A DNA stretch of 64,000 nt, taken from Boseongicola sp. (lineage in GTDB: Bacteria; Pseudomonadota; Alphaproteobacteria; Rhodobacterales; Rhodobacteraceae). Shown piece after piece: positions 10,608 to 18,639 of the stretch. The position numbers and the translations under genes are program-made. The notes below the pieces were generated by a model. The model was not told the DNA's origin. It did not search any database and was given only the letters and a program-made list of their open reading frames with translations. Every line of letters begins with the position of its first letter. Position 1 is the first letter of the stretch. The stretch lies in the NCBI GenBank assembly GCA_014075275.1, contig CP046179.1, forward strand, positions 1,497,932 through 1,561,931. The letters run 5' to 3'.

Positions 10608-11444
10608 TCATGCCGCAACTTCCACGTTCTGGACGATGATGTGCACATTTTCTGCCGTAGCATCCGGAGCATTTCCCAATACCGCCACCGTGCGACCTGC
10701 AACGATCACCAGCCCGTGACGGCCATCCGGCGTTGGGTGAACTTCCAAATTCTTGCCGTCAGTATCCTTGCGCGGAACCAAAATCTCGACCGTTTCAGTC
10801 GAGGCGTCAAACTCCTCGAACACGGCGACATGGTTCTGGTCCCAGGTCACCGGGCCTTTCATCTTTGCAACCTGTTCTTTTGCGTCCGAAGCTGCCCACG
10901 CGCGATCCAGATTGGCTTCGTCACTGTGTCTGATCTCGCTGACAGGGACCAAGGCGCTCAATGGATGCGCGACGCCAGGTACCGCCGAAGTTTTAAGCCG
11001 GATCAGGATGTCATCCGCCGGCAAGTCATCCAGCCCCAGAAAACAAATCTCCAACGTGCCCATATCGTCGCTTAGGGTCAGGATCACTCCATTGTCAGGC
11101 CTCCAACGGACATGGCCCACCACATTCGCGTGCAAAACTACATCACAGGTGTCCACCGTTGGGCGAAAATTCGGTACAACAAATTCCTTTACGTCCTGTG
11201 GCACCACATGGCGCACTCCTCTATGGACTTGTTGGTTTATTTCTTGCGAAAAAGGTTGGCGCGAAACCTGTGATCTCCGAGAGGACCGCTTGACCGGTGC
11301 CACTTTGCCCGACGCCTCATCGACTTCGTCACCAGGTCCCATGCCCGTTTTGGTCGTGAACAACCCCCAAAACCACGATACGACCGGAGTCAGACACGCT
11401 GCCAGAAATGCCGCAATTATAAAGTCTTCAACCGTCCAGCCCAT
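10608..11444 (-). CDS. Hypothetical membrane-anchored protein
   Basis: A 278-residue protein not recognised by family. A single hydrophobic segment near residues 8-28 (FIIAAFLAACLTPVVSWFWG) would anchor it, followed by a basic linker (VKRSSRRSQVSRQ) and a mostly beta-rich soluble domain of about 180 residues. It ends in AENVHIIVQNVEVAA. It is transcribed on the same strand as the broken RTX gene just upstream, with about 70 bases between, so the two may once have formed a unit. Codon pattern is consistent through the whole frame, supporting a real gene. Confidence 0.65.
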   Translation of the reverse strand: MGWTVEDFIIAAFLAACLTPVVSWFWGLFTTKTGMGPGDEVDEASGKVAPVKRSSRRSQVSRQPFSQEINQQVHRGVRHVVPQDVKEFVVPNFRPTVDTCDVVLHANVVGHVRWRPDNGVILTLSDDMGTLEICFLGLDDLPADDILIRLKTSAVPGVAHPLSALVPVSEIRHSDEANLDRAWAASDAKEQVAKMKGPVTWDQNHVAVFEEFDASTETVEILVPRKDTDGKNLEVHPTPDGRHGLVIVAGRTVAVLGNAPDATAENVHIIVQNVEVAA

Positions 11445-11516
11445 GAAACCTCTTCTGCCGGGACCGCTGCCGAAATTGGCAATCTGGCATTGAAGAGCAG
11501 GATGAACTGAAAATAT

Positions 11517-12061
11517 TTACACAAGGTTTCCCGGCGGCGGGCCAGATTCCAGAATTTTAGTCAATCTTACCGCAGGCTTTAAATAACCGGCGTCATCAGC
11601 ATCCGTTGAAGGTGCGGAAGTAAAATCACCAGCCAGACCAATCAATGTGTCATCGCCCGGACCGCCTTCCAACTCGTCGGCCCCCAGATTGCCGACCAGA
11701 TAATCCAACCCCGGACCGCTGCGCAGCGTATCATTGCAACCGCCACCTTCCAGAAAGTCCGAGTTCAGCGCCCCTTCCAGCACGTCGTTGTCCGCATCAC
11801 CGCGCAACTCATCTTCGCCGGCACCGCCCCGCAAAAAGTCGTTACCGATGTCGCCGTTGATCGTGTCGTTGCCACCCCGCCCGTAGATAACGTCATCAAA
11901 AGCAGTGCCTACCAAGAGGCCGTCATCGCCTGTGCCCTACTCAGTCGGGTCTGGACCATCGCCAAGCGAGGATCCCCACCGCTGCCGCCAGCGAGGCCCG
12001 CCACCAATCCCACCGCAAGGATTGCCAGAATGAATTCCGTCGAGTTGCCTGTCTTTTTTAT
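11517..12061 (-). pseudogene. Broken membrane-anchored RTX (hemolysin-type calcium-binding) protein
   Basis: The readable 3' part (to 11936) encodes a run of calcium-binding nonapeptides such as GRGGNDTIN, GDIGNDFLRGG and GGPGDDTL. Upstream the reading frame is damaged: a TAG at 11937-11939 separates PDPTE from GTGDDG, and further upstream a hydrophobic segment (ILAILAVGLVAGLAGG) lies in a different frame, joined at a run of four C on the + strand (11974-11977) where one extra base would restore the frame. No start codon precedes the hydrophobic segment; an ATA at 12059-12061 sits where ATG might be expected. I infer a small RTX membrane protein inactivated by at least two changes. Confidence 0.7.
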
Positions 12062-12240
12062 GTTTTGCCAAACAATACCCGAAATTCTCCGACCTCAAAG
12101 CGCCAACCGGACAACTCAGAATTCTCTTTCCAAACCCCCGAATCTCTCCTATACGCCCGCATCCGCACCGAAATACTTCGGACGGAGCCTCCACGGGCCC
12201 TGCTGGACGACATCCCGGCTTGCGCCATTTCTCAAACCTA

Positions 12241-12246
12241 AAGGAG
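12241..12246 (+). promoter_or_regulatory. Strong ribosome-binding site of rpsO
   Basis: AAGGAG seven bases before ATG 12253 fixes the rpsO start; an upstream in-frame ATG at 12220 lacks one. Confidence 0.85.
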
Positions 12247-12252
12247 ACCCCG

Positions 12253-12522
12253 ATGTCGATTACTGCTGAAGCAAAAGCAAAAGTGATGAAAGAATACGGC
12301 ACCAAAGACGGCGACACCGGTTCGCCCGAAGTTCAGGTAGCCATTCTTTCCAGCCGCATCGCCACACTGACCGAGCACTTCAAGACCCACAAAAAAGACA
12401 ACCACGGCCGCCGTGGCCTGTTGAAAATGGTCGCGACCCGCCGGAAATTGCTGGACTATGTCAAAGGCAAAGACGAGGACCGCTATAAGGGCCTGATCAA
12501 ACGCCTAGGCCTGCGCCGCTAA
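12253..12522 (+). CDS. rpsO: 30S ribosomal protein S15
   Basis: A primary 16S rRNA-binding protein of the small-subunit platform, 89 residues, standard length. The family blocks [35 protein letters not shown] and RRKLLDYVK are complete. It ends in KRLGLRR. Unlike many bacteria, pnp does not follow directly; a strong terminator comes 28 bases after the stop and the next gene encodes an unrelated acetyltransferase. Confidence 0.99.
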   Translation: MSITAEAKAKVMKEYGTKDGDTGSPEVQVAILSSRIATLTEHFKTHKKDNHGRRGLLKMVATRRKLLDYVKGKDEDRYKGLIKRLGLRR

Positions 12523-12549
12523 GTCGGACACCAGTTTCGAAATCAAAAA

Positions 12550-12580
12550 ACGGCGCGAGAGTAACTCTTGCGCCGTTTTT
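12550..12580 (+). terminator. Rho-independent terminator of rpsO
   Basis: ACGGCGCGAGAG, loop TAA, CTCTTGCGCCGT, followed by five T. The 12-bp stem has one G-T wobble. This is the clearest intrinsic terminator in the window. Confidence 0.92.
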
Positions 12581-12749
12581 GCGTTTGTGTGCACTTGGAC
12601 GAATGACCGCTTAGAGCCCAAACTTACCTGAACCAATTCCTCGAAGTACAGTTCGACTTGCTTGATCCGGCAGGTCCTGAAATGGCAATAGGTAAGTTGG
12701 AAGTTCATAAGTTCGGTGCAGACAGTCCTGTGCTTGAGGAGGCAATTCC

Positions 12750-13274
12750 ATGGGCACGATTTCCCATTACGACCCAGACCGCGACCAAGACGATCTGATC
12801 GCACTTATGCACGGCTACCGTGAGCTGACGTATGAACGCGCACCGCCTTTTGATCATCCGGTAGTCGACCAGAAATACGGCGACGAACCATTTGCAAAAA
12901 TGCTGCGGGACTTGGCAGCAACCCACGCACGCCCCACCGGATCAATTCTCATGGTCCACAACGGAGAGGTCGCGGTTGGATGCGGAATGACAAATCCAAT
13001 CAATCAAAACACCTGCGAGATCCAACGGGTGTTTCTTTCGGCAGATGCGAGAGGTCTGGGGCTAGGCAAGTCCTTAATTGCTGCGTTGATAGATCAAGCG
13101 ACCGAAGACGGCTACGAACGCATTGAACTTAATACAATCTCAATATTGCACGAAGCTATCGTTCTTTACGGCAAGTTTGGTTTTCGCCCATGTGAGCCCT
13201 ACTTCGATTTTTCGGCCAAAGTAGAAGCCGAGCTTTTGTTCCTTGGTTTGGACATAGCAGATCGACTACAATGA
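12750..13274 (+). CDS. GNAT-family N-acetyltransferase
   Basis: A 174-residue protein with the GNAT fold order: beta4 block EIQRVFLSADARGLGLGKSLI (about 90-110) carries the acetyl-CoA pyrophosphate motif (R-G-x-G-L/x-G), followed by ALIDQATEDGYERIELNT and a C-terminal AIVLYGKFGFRPCEPY. Substrate is unknown. It is monocistronic, 228 bases after rpsO's stop with a terminator between, and lies at the edge of the accessory island. Confidence 0.88.
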   Translation: MGTISHYDPDRDQDDLIALMHGYRELTYERAPPFDHPVVDQKYGDEPFAKMLRDLAATHARPTGSILMVHNGEVAVGCGMTNPINQNTCEIQRVFLSADARGLGLGKSLIAALIDQATEDGYERIELNTISILHEAIVLYGKFGFRPCEPYFDFSAKVEAELLFLGLDIADRLQ

Positions 13275-13406
13275 GGCGCACATTGACCTGTGTCTCGACA
13301 GCTCAACGTTTTCAGATTCTCATGAATTCTGACGGTACGGGTCGGTTTGTAAAATTGCTTCTGCGGTTTTCGTTGAAGAGTTGTGTACAACTACAGTGAA
13401 AGTCTC

Positions 13407-13419
13407 CTTCGTCCCGCAA
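13407..13419 (+). repeat. Dispersed intergenic repeat core, copy 1
   Basis: CTTCGTCCCGCAA; identical cores lie at 28742-28754 and 35990-36002. Copies 1 and 3 share AAGC-extended 16 bases. All three are intergenic. Confidence 0.6.
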
Positions 13420-13500
13420 AGCCGACCTTAAGGGCGTCGATAGTGGCTCCGAGCCCGACTGAAAGCGTCGGATGTCCGCTTCGAGCCCAATGTGTCAAAT

Positions 13501-13517
13501 GCTGTGCGATGCACCAA
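13501..13517 (-). repeat. 17-bp dispersed repeat, inverted relative to 28763-28779
   Basis: GCTGTGCGATGCACCAA is the exact reverse complement of 28763-28779. In both places it lies near the CTTCGTCCCGCAA core, so the two belong to one larger mosaic repeat. Confidence 0.6.
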
Positions 13518-13637
13518 TGTCGGCTTTGCTTAATTGAGAAACTTTTGCCAAGTCCGATTGTGATTGCTCAGACGGTGCCCTCATTTGCTGAAGATCCAAA
13601 CTCATAAACACTCAGGCACTTCCTTGCGCATCGGTCA

Positions 13638-14342
13638 TTATTCGCTTTGTGCCGCCCAGATCATGCCTCTTCGCAGGATTTCGGTGACCTCGCTGCGTTT
13701 CAGGTTGTCCAATTCGTGACCGATGGAGCAATAGAAAACACGTCCCCTATCCCACCGACGTTTCCAGATAACCGGGATGACCGTGCCTTCGATCCACCAC
13801 AAGTGATCGCCTGAAAACGTTGTGGTCGCCAAAACCTCATTCGATGGATCGACAAGCATGTAGTATTGCTCTGACCGCATATGAAAGGATTTGATGCCCC
13901 GCACAATCGGGTCATCGGGCCGACAGATTGTGACATCATAATTGACATAATCATCAGTGGGTTGTGGGTTGTCGGGCCAGCCCGGGGGATGGGCCACGAA
14001 CTGGCCGCCGATCAGGAAGTGATAGGTGGGGCGGTCGCGGAAAGCGTCGCCCATATGGCCGTGCCATCCGGCAATGCCACACCCGTCGCCGATCAGTTTC
14101 AACAACCCATCTTCCTGCGGTTTCGTCATATTGCCAAACTCAGGCCGATGCGCGCTGCGCGCGGACGACCAGATCGGCACAATCAGGTTTATATCGGCGA
14201 GTTTTTCCGGCGTTGCGAGTGGTTCAAGCGTGTCGAACGCCTGAACTTCAAACCCGTTGTCGCGCAATAGGGCGGCGCACCAATCGCCAAAATCGCCTGG
14301 GGCATGGCCTTCCCAGCCGCCCACGAATAATGCTGCCTTCAT
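13638..14342 (-). CDS. ThuA-like domain protein
   Basis: A 234-residue protein with a class I glutamine-amidotransferase-like ThuA fold. Visible blocks are ALFVGGWEGHAPGDFGDW at the N-terminus, NLIVPIWSS near residue 55, GCGIAGWHGHMGDAFRD near 88-104 and a final IGHELDNLKRSEVTEILRRGMIWA. ThuA was named for trehalose use in rhizobia, but family members occur with many carbohydrate clusters and their reaction is poorly defined. Last gene of the large minus-strand cluster; its start overlaps the end of the dehydrogenase gene upstream by four bases. Confidence 0.88.
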   Translation of the reverse strand: MKAALFVGGWEGHAPGDFGDWCAALLRDNGFEVQAFDTLEPLATPEKLADINLIVPIWSSARSAHRPEFGNMTKPQEDGLLKLIGDGCGIAGWHGHMGDAFRDRPTYHFLIGGQFVAHPPGWPDNPQPTDDYVNYDVTICRPDDPIVRGIKSFHMRSEQYYMLVDPSNEVLATTTFSGDHLWWIEGTVIPVIWKRRWDRGRVFYCSIGHELDNLKRSEVTEILRRGMIWAAQSE

Positions 14343-15208
14343 TCGTTGCCCTCCCGCATGAAATTCAAGATTGCCGCCATATCGCGGTTGTCGAAACGCG
14401 CCTCTCCGGCGGCCTTCAGCATGTCAAACGTGGTTTGGGTCTGCGGCATGGCAGTGCCAGTGGATTGGGCCTGATCGAGAGCCAGCCTCACATCTTTGCG
14501 CGCCAGCGCGACCGTGAAGGAAACATCCTGGGCTTGTTCGTCCAGATAGATTGAACGTCGGTACTTCAGCATTGGTGCCGCCGCTGCAGAGTTTTCGATC
14601 ACATCGAAAGCGGCAGATGCCTCAATACCCGCAGCTTCGGCCAATGTCAGGGCCTCGGACAAGTTCTGGTTCAGCCCATGGATCAGGGTGTTGACCGAAA
14701 GTTTCATGACCGCGCCCAACCCAGGCTTGCCCAACCAGATGGTTTTGCGCGCCATTTGGTCGAACACCGGCTGCAGGCGCGCGGCCATTTCTGCGGATGC
14801 GCCAGCCATGATCATCAACGTTGCCTCTTCCGCCGCCTGCGTCGCGCCTGAAACCGGGGCATCCGTGAAGGTTTTGCCGCGCGCCTTTGCTTTCGCGTGA
14901 AGCTCTCCGATCAAATCAGAGCTCATGGTGCCCATCTCAACCAGAAGATCGGCACCCTCTGCGGCAAGCAAACCATCCTTTCCCAGATAAACGTCTCGTG
15001 CAGCCTTGTCGTCTGCGAGCATCGAAAGAATTATGTCGGTGTTTGCGGCAAGCTCTGCGGGCGATGTCGCATGAGCGCAGTTATTCAGCCTTGCGAAATC
15101 AGCAGCGATTTCAGGCGAACGGTTCCACACAGTTACTGGAAAGGCTTTTGCGCAATTCATCGCCATCAAGCGCCCCATGCGGCCAAGTCCGGCGAAACCG
15201 ATGCGCAT
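14339..15208 (-). CDS. NAD(P)-dependent beta-hydroxyacid dehydrogenase (HIBADH family)
   Basis: Oxidises a beta-hydroxyacid to the semialdehyde, or the reverse. 289 residues, family length. The cofactor motif is GFAGLGRMGRLMA at the N-terminus, the substrate loop DAPVSGATQAAEEATL lies near residue 118, and the catalytic lysine is in GAVMKLSVN near 168. The start at 15208 gives the canonical MRIGFAGLG; it lies two bases past the aldehyde dehydrogenase stop, so the two are coupled. Together with that enzyme it suggests conversion of a hydroxyacid or semialdehyde intermediate. The exact substrate (3-hydroxyisobutyrate, tartronate semialdehyde or other) cannot be told. Confidence 0.9.
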   Translation of the reverse strand: MRIGFAGLGRMGRLMAMNCAKAFPVTVWNRSPEIAADFARLNNCAHATSPAELAANTDIILSMLADDKAARDVYLGKDGLLAAEGADLLVEMGTMSSDLIGELHAKAKARGKTFTDAPVSGATQAAEEATLMIMAGASAEMAARLQPVFDQMARKTIWLGKPGLGAVMKLSVNTLIHGLNQNLSEALTLAEAAGIEASAAFDVIENSAAAAPMLKYRRSIYLDEQAQDVSFTVALARKDVRLALDQAQSTGTAMPQTQTTFDMLKAAGEARFDNRDMAAILNFMREGNE

Positions 15209-15209
15209 T

Positions 15210-16640
15210 TTACCAGCTTGCCGAAATGTATTGGGTTTCCATGAATTCATGCATGCCTTCATGCCCGCCTTCGCGACCCAGGCCCGATTGTTTGGTGCCG
15301 CCGAAAGGTGCTGCCGGGTCTGAAACCAGCCCACGGTTCAACCCGACCATTCCGTAATCAAGCCGTTCACAGACTTGCAGCCCGCGCTTCATGTCCTCGG
15401 TGAACACATAGGCGACCAATCCGTATTCCGTGTCATTGGCCCGTTTGATGACATCTTCCGGGTCAGTGAAAATTTGAATGGCCGCAACCGGTCCAAATAT
15501 CTCATCGTGGATGCAGTTGGCGTTAGCGGGCACGTTGGACAAAACGGTCGGGGGATAGAAAAACCCTTTGCCATCTGGTTTCTGACCGCCGCAGTGAAGG
15601 GTTGCCCCCTTGGCAACAGCGTCTTCAACGAATTCTGCGACCTTGTCGCGCGTATCTGCATTGACCAAAGGGCCAACATCCACCGATGGGTCCAGCCCGT
15701 CACCCACTTTCAGCGCCGCCATGGCCGCACTCAGCCTTTCCACAAATGCGTCCTGAACCTTTTCATGTAAGTAAATTCGGTTTGCCGCCGTACAGGCTTC
15801 GCCCAAGTTGCGCATCTTGGCCAGCATTGTGCCTTCGACGGCCACATCAATGTCGGCGTCCTCAAAGACGATCAAAGGCGCGTTGCCACCCAGCTCCATC
15901 GCAGGTTTCAACACCTGATCGGCGGCGGAATGCAAAAGCTTGCGGCCCACTTCGGTTGATCCGGTAAAGCTTACAACGCGCACGCGCGGATCGTGCAGCA
16001 GCATGTCGACCATCTCTCCGGTTCGGCGCGAGGGCAGGACGTTGACGACGCCTTTGGGCACGCCCGCTTCTTCCAGCAATGGCATTAGGGCCAACATGGT
16101 CAGGGGCGTTTCAGACGCCGGTTTGATGATCACCGGGCAGCCTGCCGCGAGGGCTGGGGCGATTTTGCGGGTCCCCATGGCGGCCGGGTAATTCCAGGGC
16201 GTGACCAGCACAGCAATTCCCGCAGGTTTGTGTTGAACGATAATCCGTGCCCCTGACGCGGGTGCGTGAGAGATCAGGCCGTCAACGCGAACAGCCTCTT
16301 CCGAAAACCAGCGGAAGAATTCGGCGGCATAAGCGGCTTCGCCCATGGCATCAGTGCGGGCTTTACCGTTTTCCAAGGTGATGAGCCGGGCAAATTCCTC
16401 CTGCCGCTCCACCATCAACTCCCACGCGCGGCGCAGCACGATGGACCTGTCACGCGGGGTGCGCGCGGCCCAATCTGCAAAGGCGGCTTCTGCAGCGTCC
16501 AGGGCGGCTTTAGCATCGTCCAAAGAGGCAGAGGCCACGCTTGCCAAAACAGTTTCATCGGCGGGGTCCATGACGTCAAAACGTGTTCCATCAGACCCGG
16601 GAAGCCACGCGCCGTTGATGTAAAGATCAGTGTGTTCCAT
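15210..16640 (-). CDS. NAD(P)-dependent aldehyde dehydrogenase, succinate-semialdehyde type
   Basis: Oxidises an aldehyde to the acid. 476 residues. The catalytic cysteine is in LGEACTAANR (about residue 282) and the general-base glutamate in MELGGNAPLIVF (about 248); NAD-site blocks TPWNYPAAMGTRK and FTGSTEVGRKL are intact. Sequence style (ETPLTMLALMPLLEEAGVP, GREGGHEGM near the end) resembles GabD-type succinate-semialdehyde dehydrogenases, but that is inference. It sits between the E2-like gene (20 bases) and the hydroxyacid dehydrogenase. Confidence 0.9.
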   Translation of the reverse strand: MEHTDLYINGAWLPGSDGTRFDVMDPADETVLASVASASLDDAKAALDAAEAAFADWAARTPRDRSIVLRRAWELMVERQEEFARLITLENGKARTDAMGEAAYAAEFFRWFSEEAVRVDGLISHAPASGARIIVQHKPAGIAVLVTPWNYPAAMGTRKIAPALAAGCPVIIKPASETPLTMLALMPLLEEAGVPKGVVNVLPSRRTGEMVDMLLHDPRVRVVSFTGSTEVGRKLLHSAADQVLKPAMELGGNAPLIVFEDADIDVAVEGTMLAKMRNLGEACTAANRIYLHEKVQDAFVERLSAAMAALKVGDGLDPSVDVGPLVNADTRDKVAEFVEDAVAKGATLHCGGQKPDGKGFFYPPTVLSNVPANANCIHDEIFGPVAAIQIFTDPEDVIKRANDTEYGLVAYVFTEDMKRGLQVCERLDYGMVGLNRGLVSDPAAPFGGTKQSGLGREGGHEGMHEFMETQYISASW

Positions 16641-16660
16641 GTTGGTTTCCCTTCCCGATC

Positions 16661-17644
16661 CTAGACCAGCGCCAGCAATGGTTCGGCCATGCGCGCGCTT
16701 AGATCGGACATCAGCGCAATTGCTTGATCCGTCGTGAGATTTGATGAGCTATAGGAAAGCGACAAATGAATGTTGCCCCCCGTAAGCGCGATTGTAAGCG
16801 TTGGCGTAGCACCGGCATCTATTGCGGTGGTGGTCAGATATGTTTCGCCCAGGTCGATCAGTTCCAAGTCCGCGGGTGCATCGCCTTCTTCGCCTGTCAT
16901 CTGCGAGAGCCGCATTTTGTCGGGATCATGGAAGGTCACGCTTGGATTGCCATGTTGTTTTAACGTCAGCGTCAGGTTTTGGGCATCGCTGACGACCCGC
17001 AGAGCGACAGCAGCAAAGGCAACGGCCAGATTTGCAAGCGACAATTGAACGCCCGCATCGTCGTTCATTTTGATGATCAGCGCATTGCAACCAACGGCAG
17101 GCACCTGCGCCGCGATATGCAATTTGGCGCCCGCATGCGGCGCGGCTTGCGCAATTGGCTGAGTTGCCAGCCGTTCGACATCTGCTGCGCGAATAGGTTG
17201 AGGCACGCCCGCTTCGCTGAACTGTGAGAGGGTCAGGCCCGCTTCTTTGGCCAGTCGCCTGGCTTTTGGGGACGCTAAGATACGATCACCCCCGGTTTGA
17301 AGTGGCGGCGCGGCAACCGGGCTTTCCTGTACTTGCGGCTGTGGGTCTGAGGGCGTTTCAGCAACCGGCTCCGATATTTCTGGCGCGGGTGCAATCGCCT
17401 CATCGGGGTCCGCCGTGATCATTGCGATCACCTGACCGACCGGAATATCGGCGCCTTCTTCGGCGCTTACACCCGCAAGAAACCCATCTGCCTGCGCTTC
17501 GACCTCGGATACGGATTTATCGGTCTCGACCTCGAACAGAACATCGCCCACCGCCACAGCTTCGCCTGCTGATTTGCACCAGCTCAGCAGTTTGCCTGTG
17601 TCTTGGGCCATCCCCAGCATTGGCATGATGACCTCATGCGCCAC
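16661..17644 (-). CDS. 2-oxoacid dehydrogenase E2-like protein lacking the catalytic motif
   Basis: 327 residues with three parts: a lipoyl domain (1-80, lipoylated Lys43 in ETDKSVSEVEA), an acidic-proline linker (80-115), a peripheral-subunit binding domain (120-160, RILASPKARRLAKEAGLTL) and a shortened acyltransferase-fold domain (172-327). Normal E2 proteins exceed 400 residues and end with an HRxxDG-type active site; here the matching segment reads SLSYSSSNLTTDQA, so both His and Asp are missing. It can probably carry a lipoyl arm and bind E1/E3, but transfer of the acyl group to CoA looks impossible by the usual chemistry. Follows E1 beta with two bases between them. Confidence 0.85.
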   Translation of the reverse strand: MAHEVIMPMLGMAQDTGKLLSWCKSAGEAVAVGDVLFEVETDKSVSEVEAQADGFLAGVSAEEGADIPVGQVIAMITADPDEAIAPAPEISEPVAETPSDPQPQVQESPVAAPPLQTGGDRILASPKARRLAKEAGLTLSQFSEAGVPQPIRAADVERLATQPIAQAAPHAGAKLHIAAQVPAVGCNALIIKMNDDAGVQLSLANLAVAFAAVALRVVSDAQNLTLTLKQHGNPSVTFHDPDKMRLSQMTGEEGDAPADLELIDLGETYLTTTAIDAGATPTLTIALTGGNIHLSLSYSSSNLTTDQAIALMSDLSARMAEPLLALV

Positions 17645-17645
17645 G

Positions 17646-18638
17646 TTAGATCCCTCCTTCGACTGAGGCTTTTGCGCGGGTAAAGACGGCTTCCGGTGTT
17701 GGCACAGTCAGGTCTTCCAATGCGGATGAAAACGGGATCGGTACGTCCATTGCGCCGAACCTTTGGACCGGGGCATCAAGGTGATAGAACGCCTTTTCAC
17801 TGATCCGGGCCGCAATTTCGGCCGTAACTCCGAAGTTTTGATGCCCTTCATCCACCACCATCGCGCGGCTGGTTTTTCGGACCGAGTTCAAAATGGTTTC
17901 TTCGTCCAATGGGACAATTGTGCGGGGGTCGATCACTTCGGCACTGATGCCGACATCTGCCAGCAATTCAGCTGCTTTCTGGCACACCTGCACCATCGAA
18001 GACGTGCCGATAAGCGTAATATCACGCCCCTCGCGCAGAACATTGGCTTGGCCAAAGGGGATCAGAAATTCCTCCGCCGGCACAGGCGCTTTGTCCTGAT
18101 ACATCAGCTTGTCTTCAAAGATGACCACTGGGTTGTCGTCGCGGATCGCGGTCTTAAGCAATCCTTTCGCTTCATATGCTGATGATGGAAGCGCAACTTT
18201 AAGCCCCGGAATATGGGCAACCAAAGCGTGCAAAGATTGACTATGCTGTGCCGCCGACCGTCTTGTCGCGCCAAGATTGGTGCGCAGAACCAATGGTACA
18301 TTCAGCTTTCCACCGGACATGTAATGCGTCTTGGCCGCCTGATTGCAAAGCTGGTCCATGACCAGAAACAGGAAATCGCCGAACATCAGATCGACGACCG
18401 GGCGCATACCCGTCATGGCCGCCCCAACTGCGATGCCCATGAAACCGGGTTCGGCAATGGGTGTGTCCACAACGCGATCGGTGCCAAACTCTTCCACCAG
18501 ACCGGACAAGATTTTGAACGGTGTGCCTGCTTCGGCCACGTCTTCACCGATGATGAACACCGACGGATCACGCCGCATTTCTTCTGCGAACGCTTCGTTG
18601 ACGGCCTGAGATAATGTGATGTCGCGCATGTTGCCCAT
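17646..18638 (-). CDS. 2-oxoacid (acetoin-type) dehydrogenase E1 beta subunit
   Basis: Forms the thiamine-diphosphate E1 heterotetramer with the alpha subunit upstream. About 330 residues with the transketolase pyrimidine-binding domain first (GEDVAEAGTPFKILSGL, TPIAEPGFMGIAVGAAMTGMRPV in pieces) and the transketolase C-terminal domain from about 205 (RDITLIGTSSMVQVC, VIDPRTIVPLDEETI). Start 18638 begins one base after the alpha-subunit stop; an ATG nine bases later (18629) fits the family N-terminus equally well. Closest by style to acetoin or branched-chain complexes; substrate not determinable. Confidence 0.93.
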   Translation of the reverse strand: MGNMRDITLSQAVNEAFAEEMRRDPSVFIIGEDVAEAGTPFKILSGLVEEFGTDRVVDTPIAEPGFMGIAVGAAMTGMRPVVDLMFGDFLFLVMDQLCNQAAKTHYMSGGKLNVPLVLRTNLGATRRSAAQHSQSLHALVAHIPGLKVALPSSAYEAKGLLKTAIRDDNPVVIFEDKLMYQDKAPVPAEEFLIPFGQANVLREGRDITLIGTSSMVQVCQKAAELLADVGISAEVIDPRTIVPLDEETILNSVRKTSRAMVVDEGHQNFGVTAEIAARISEKAFYHLDAPVQRFGAMDVPIPFSSALEDLTVPTPEAVFTRAKASVEGGI

Positions 18639-18639
18639 C

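Larger units (their letters stand above)
13275..13637. other. Gene-free stretch with dispersed repeat modules
   Basis: No open frame with family features is present. It contains the core CTTCGTCCCGCAA (13407-13419), a related GTCCGCTTCGAGCCC, and GCTGTGCGATGCACCAA (13501-13517), all of which recur elsewhere in the window (see repeat entries). Confidence 0.6.

Noticed and set aside
11937-12317. Separate protein gene upstream of the RTX repeats
   Set aside because: Only its last residues align with an RTX linker; the rest is an out-of-frame reading of the promoter region of rpsO and of the decayed gene.
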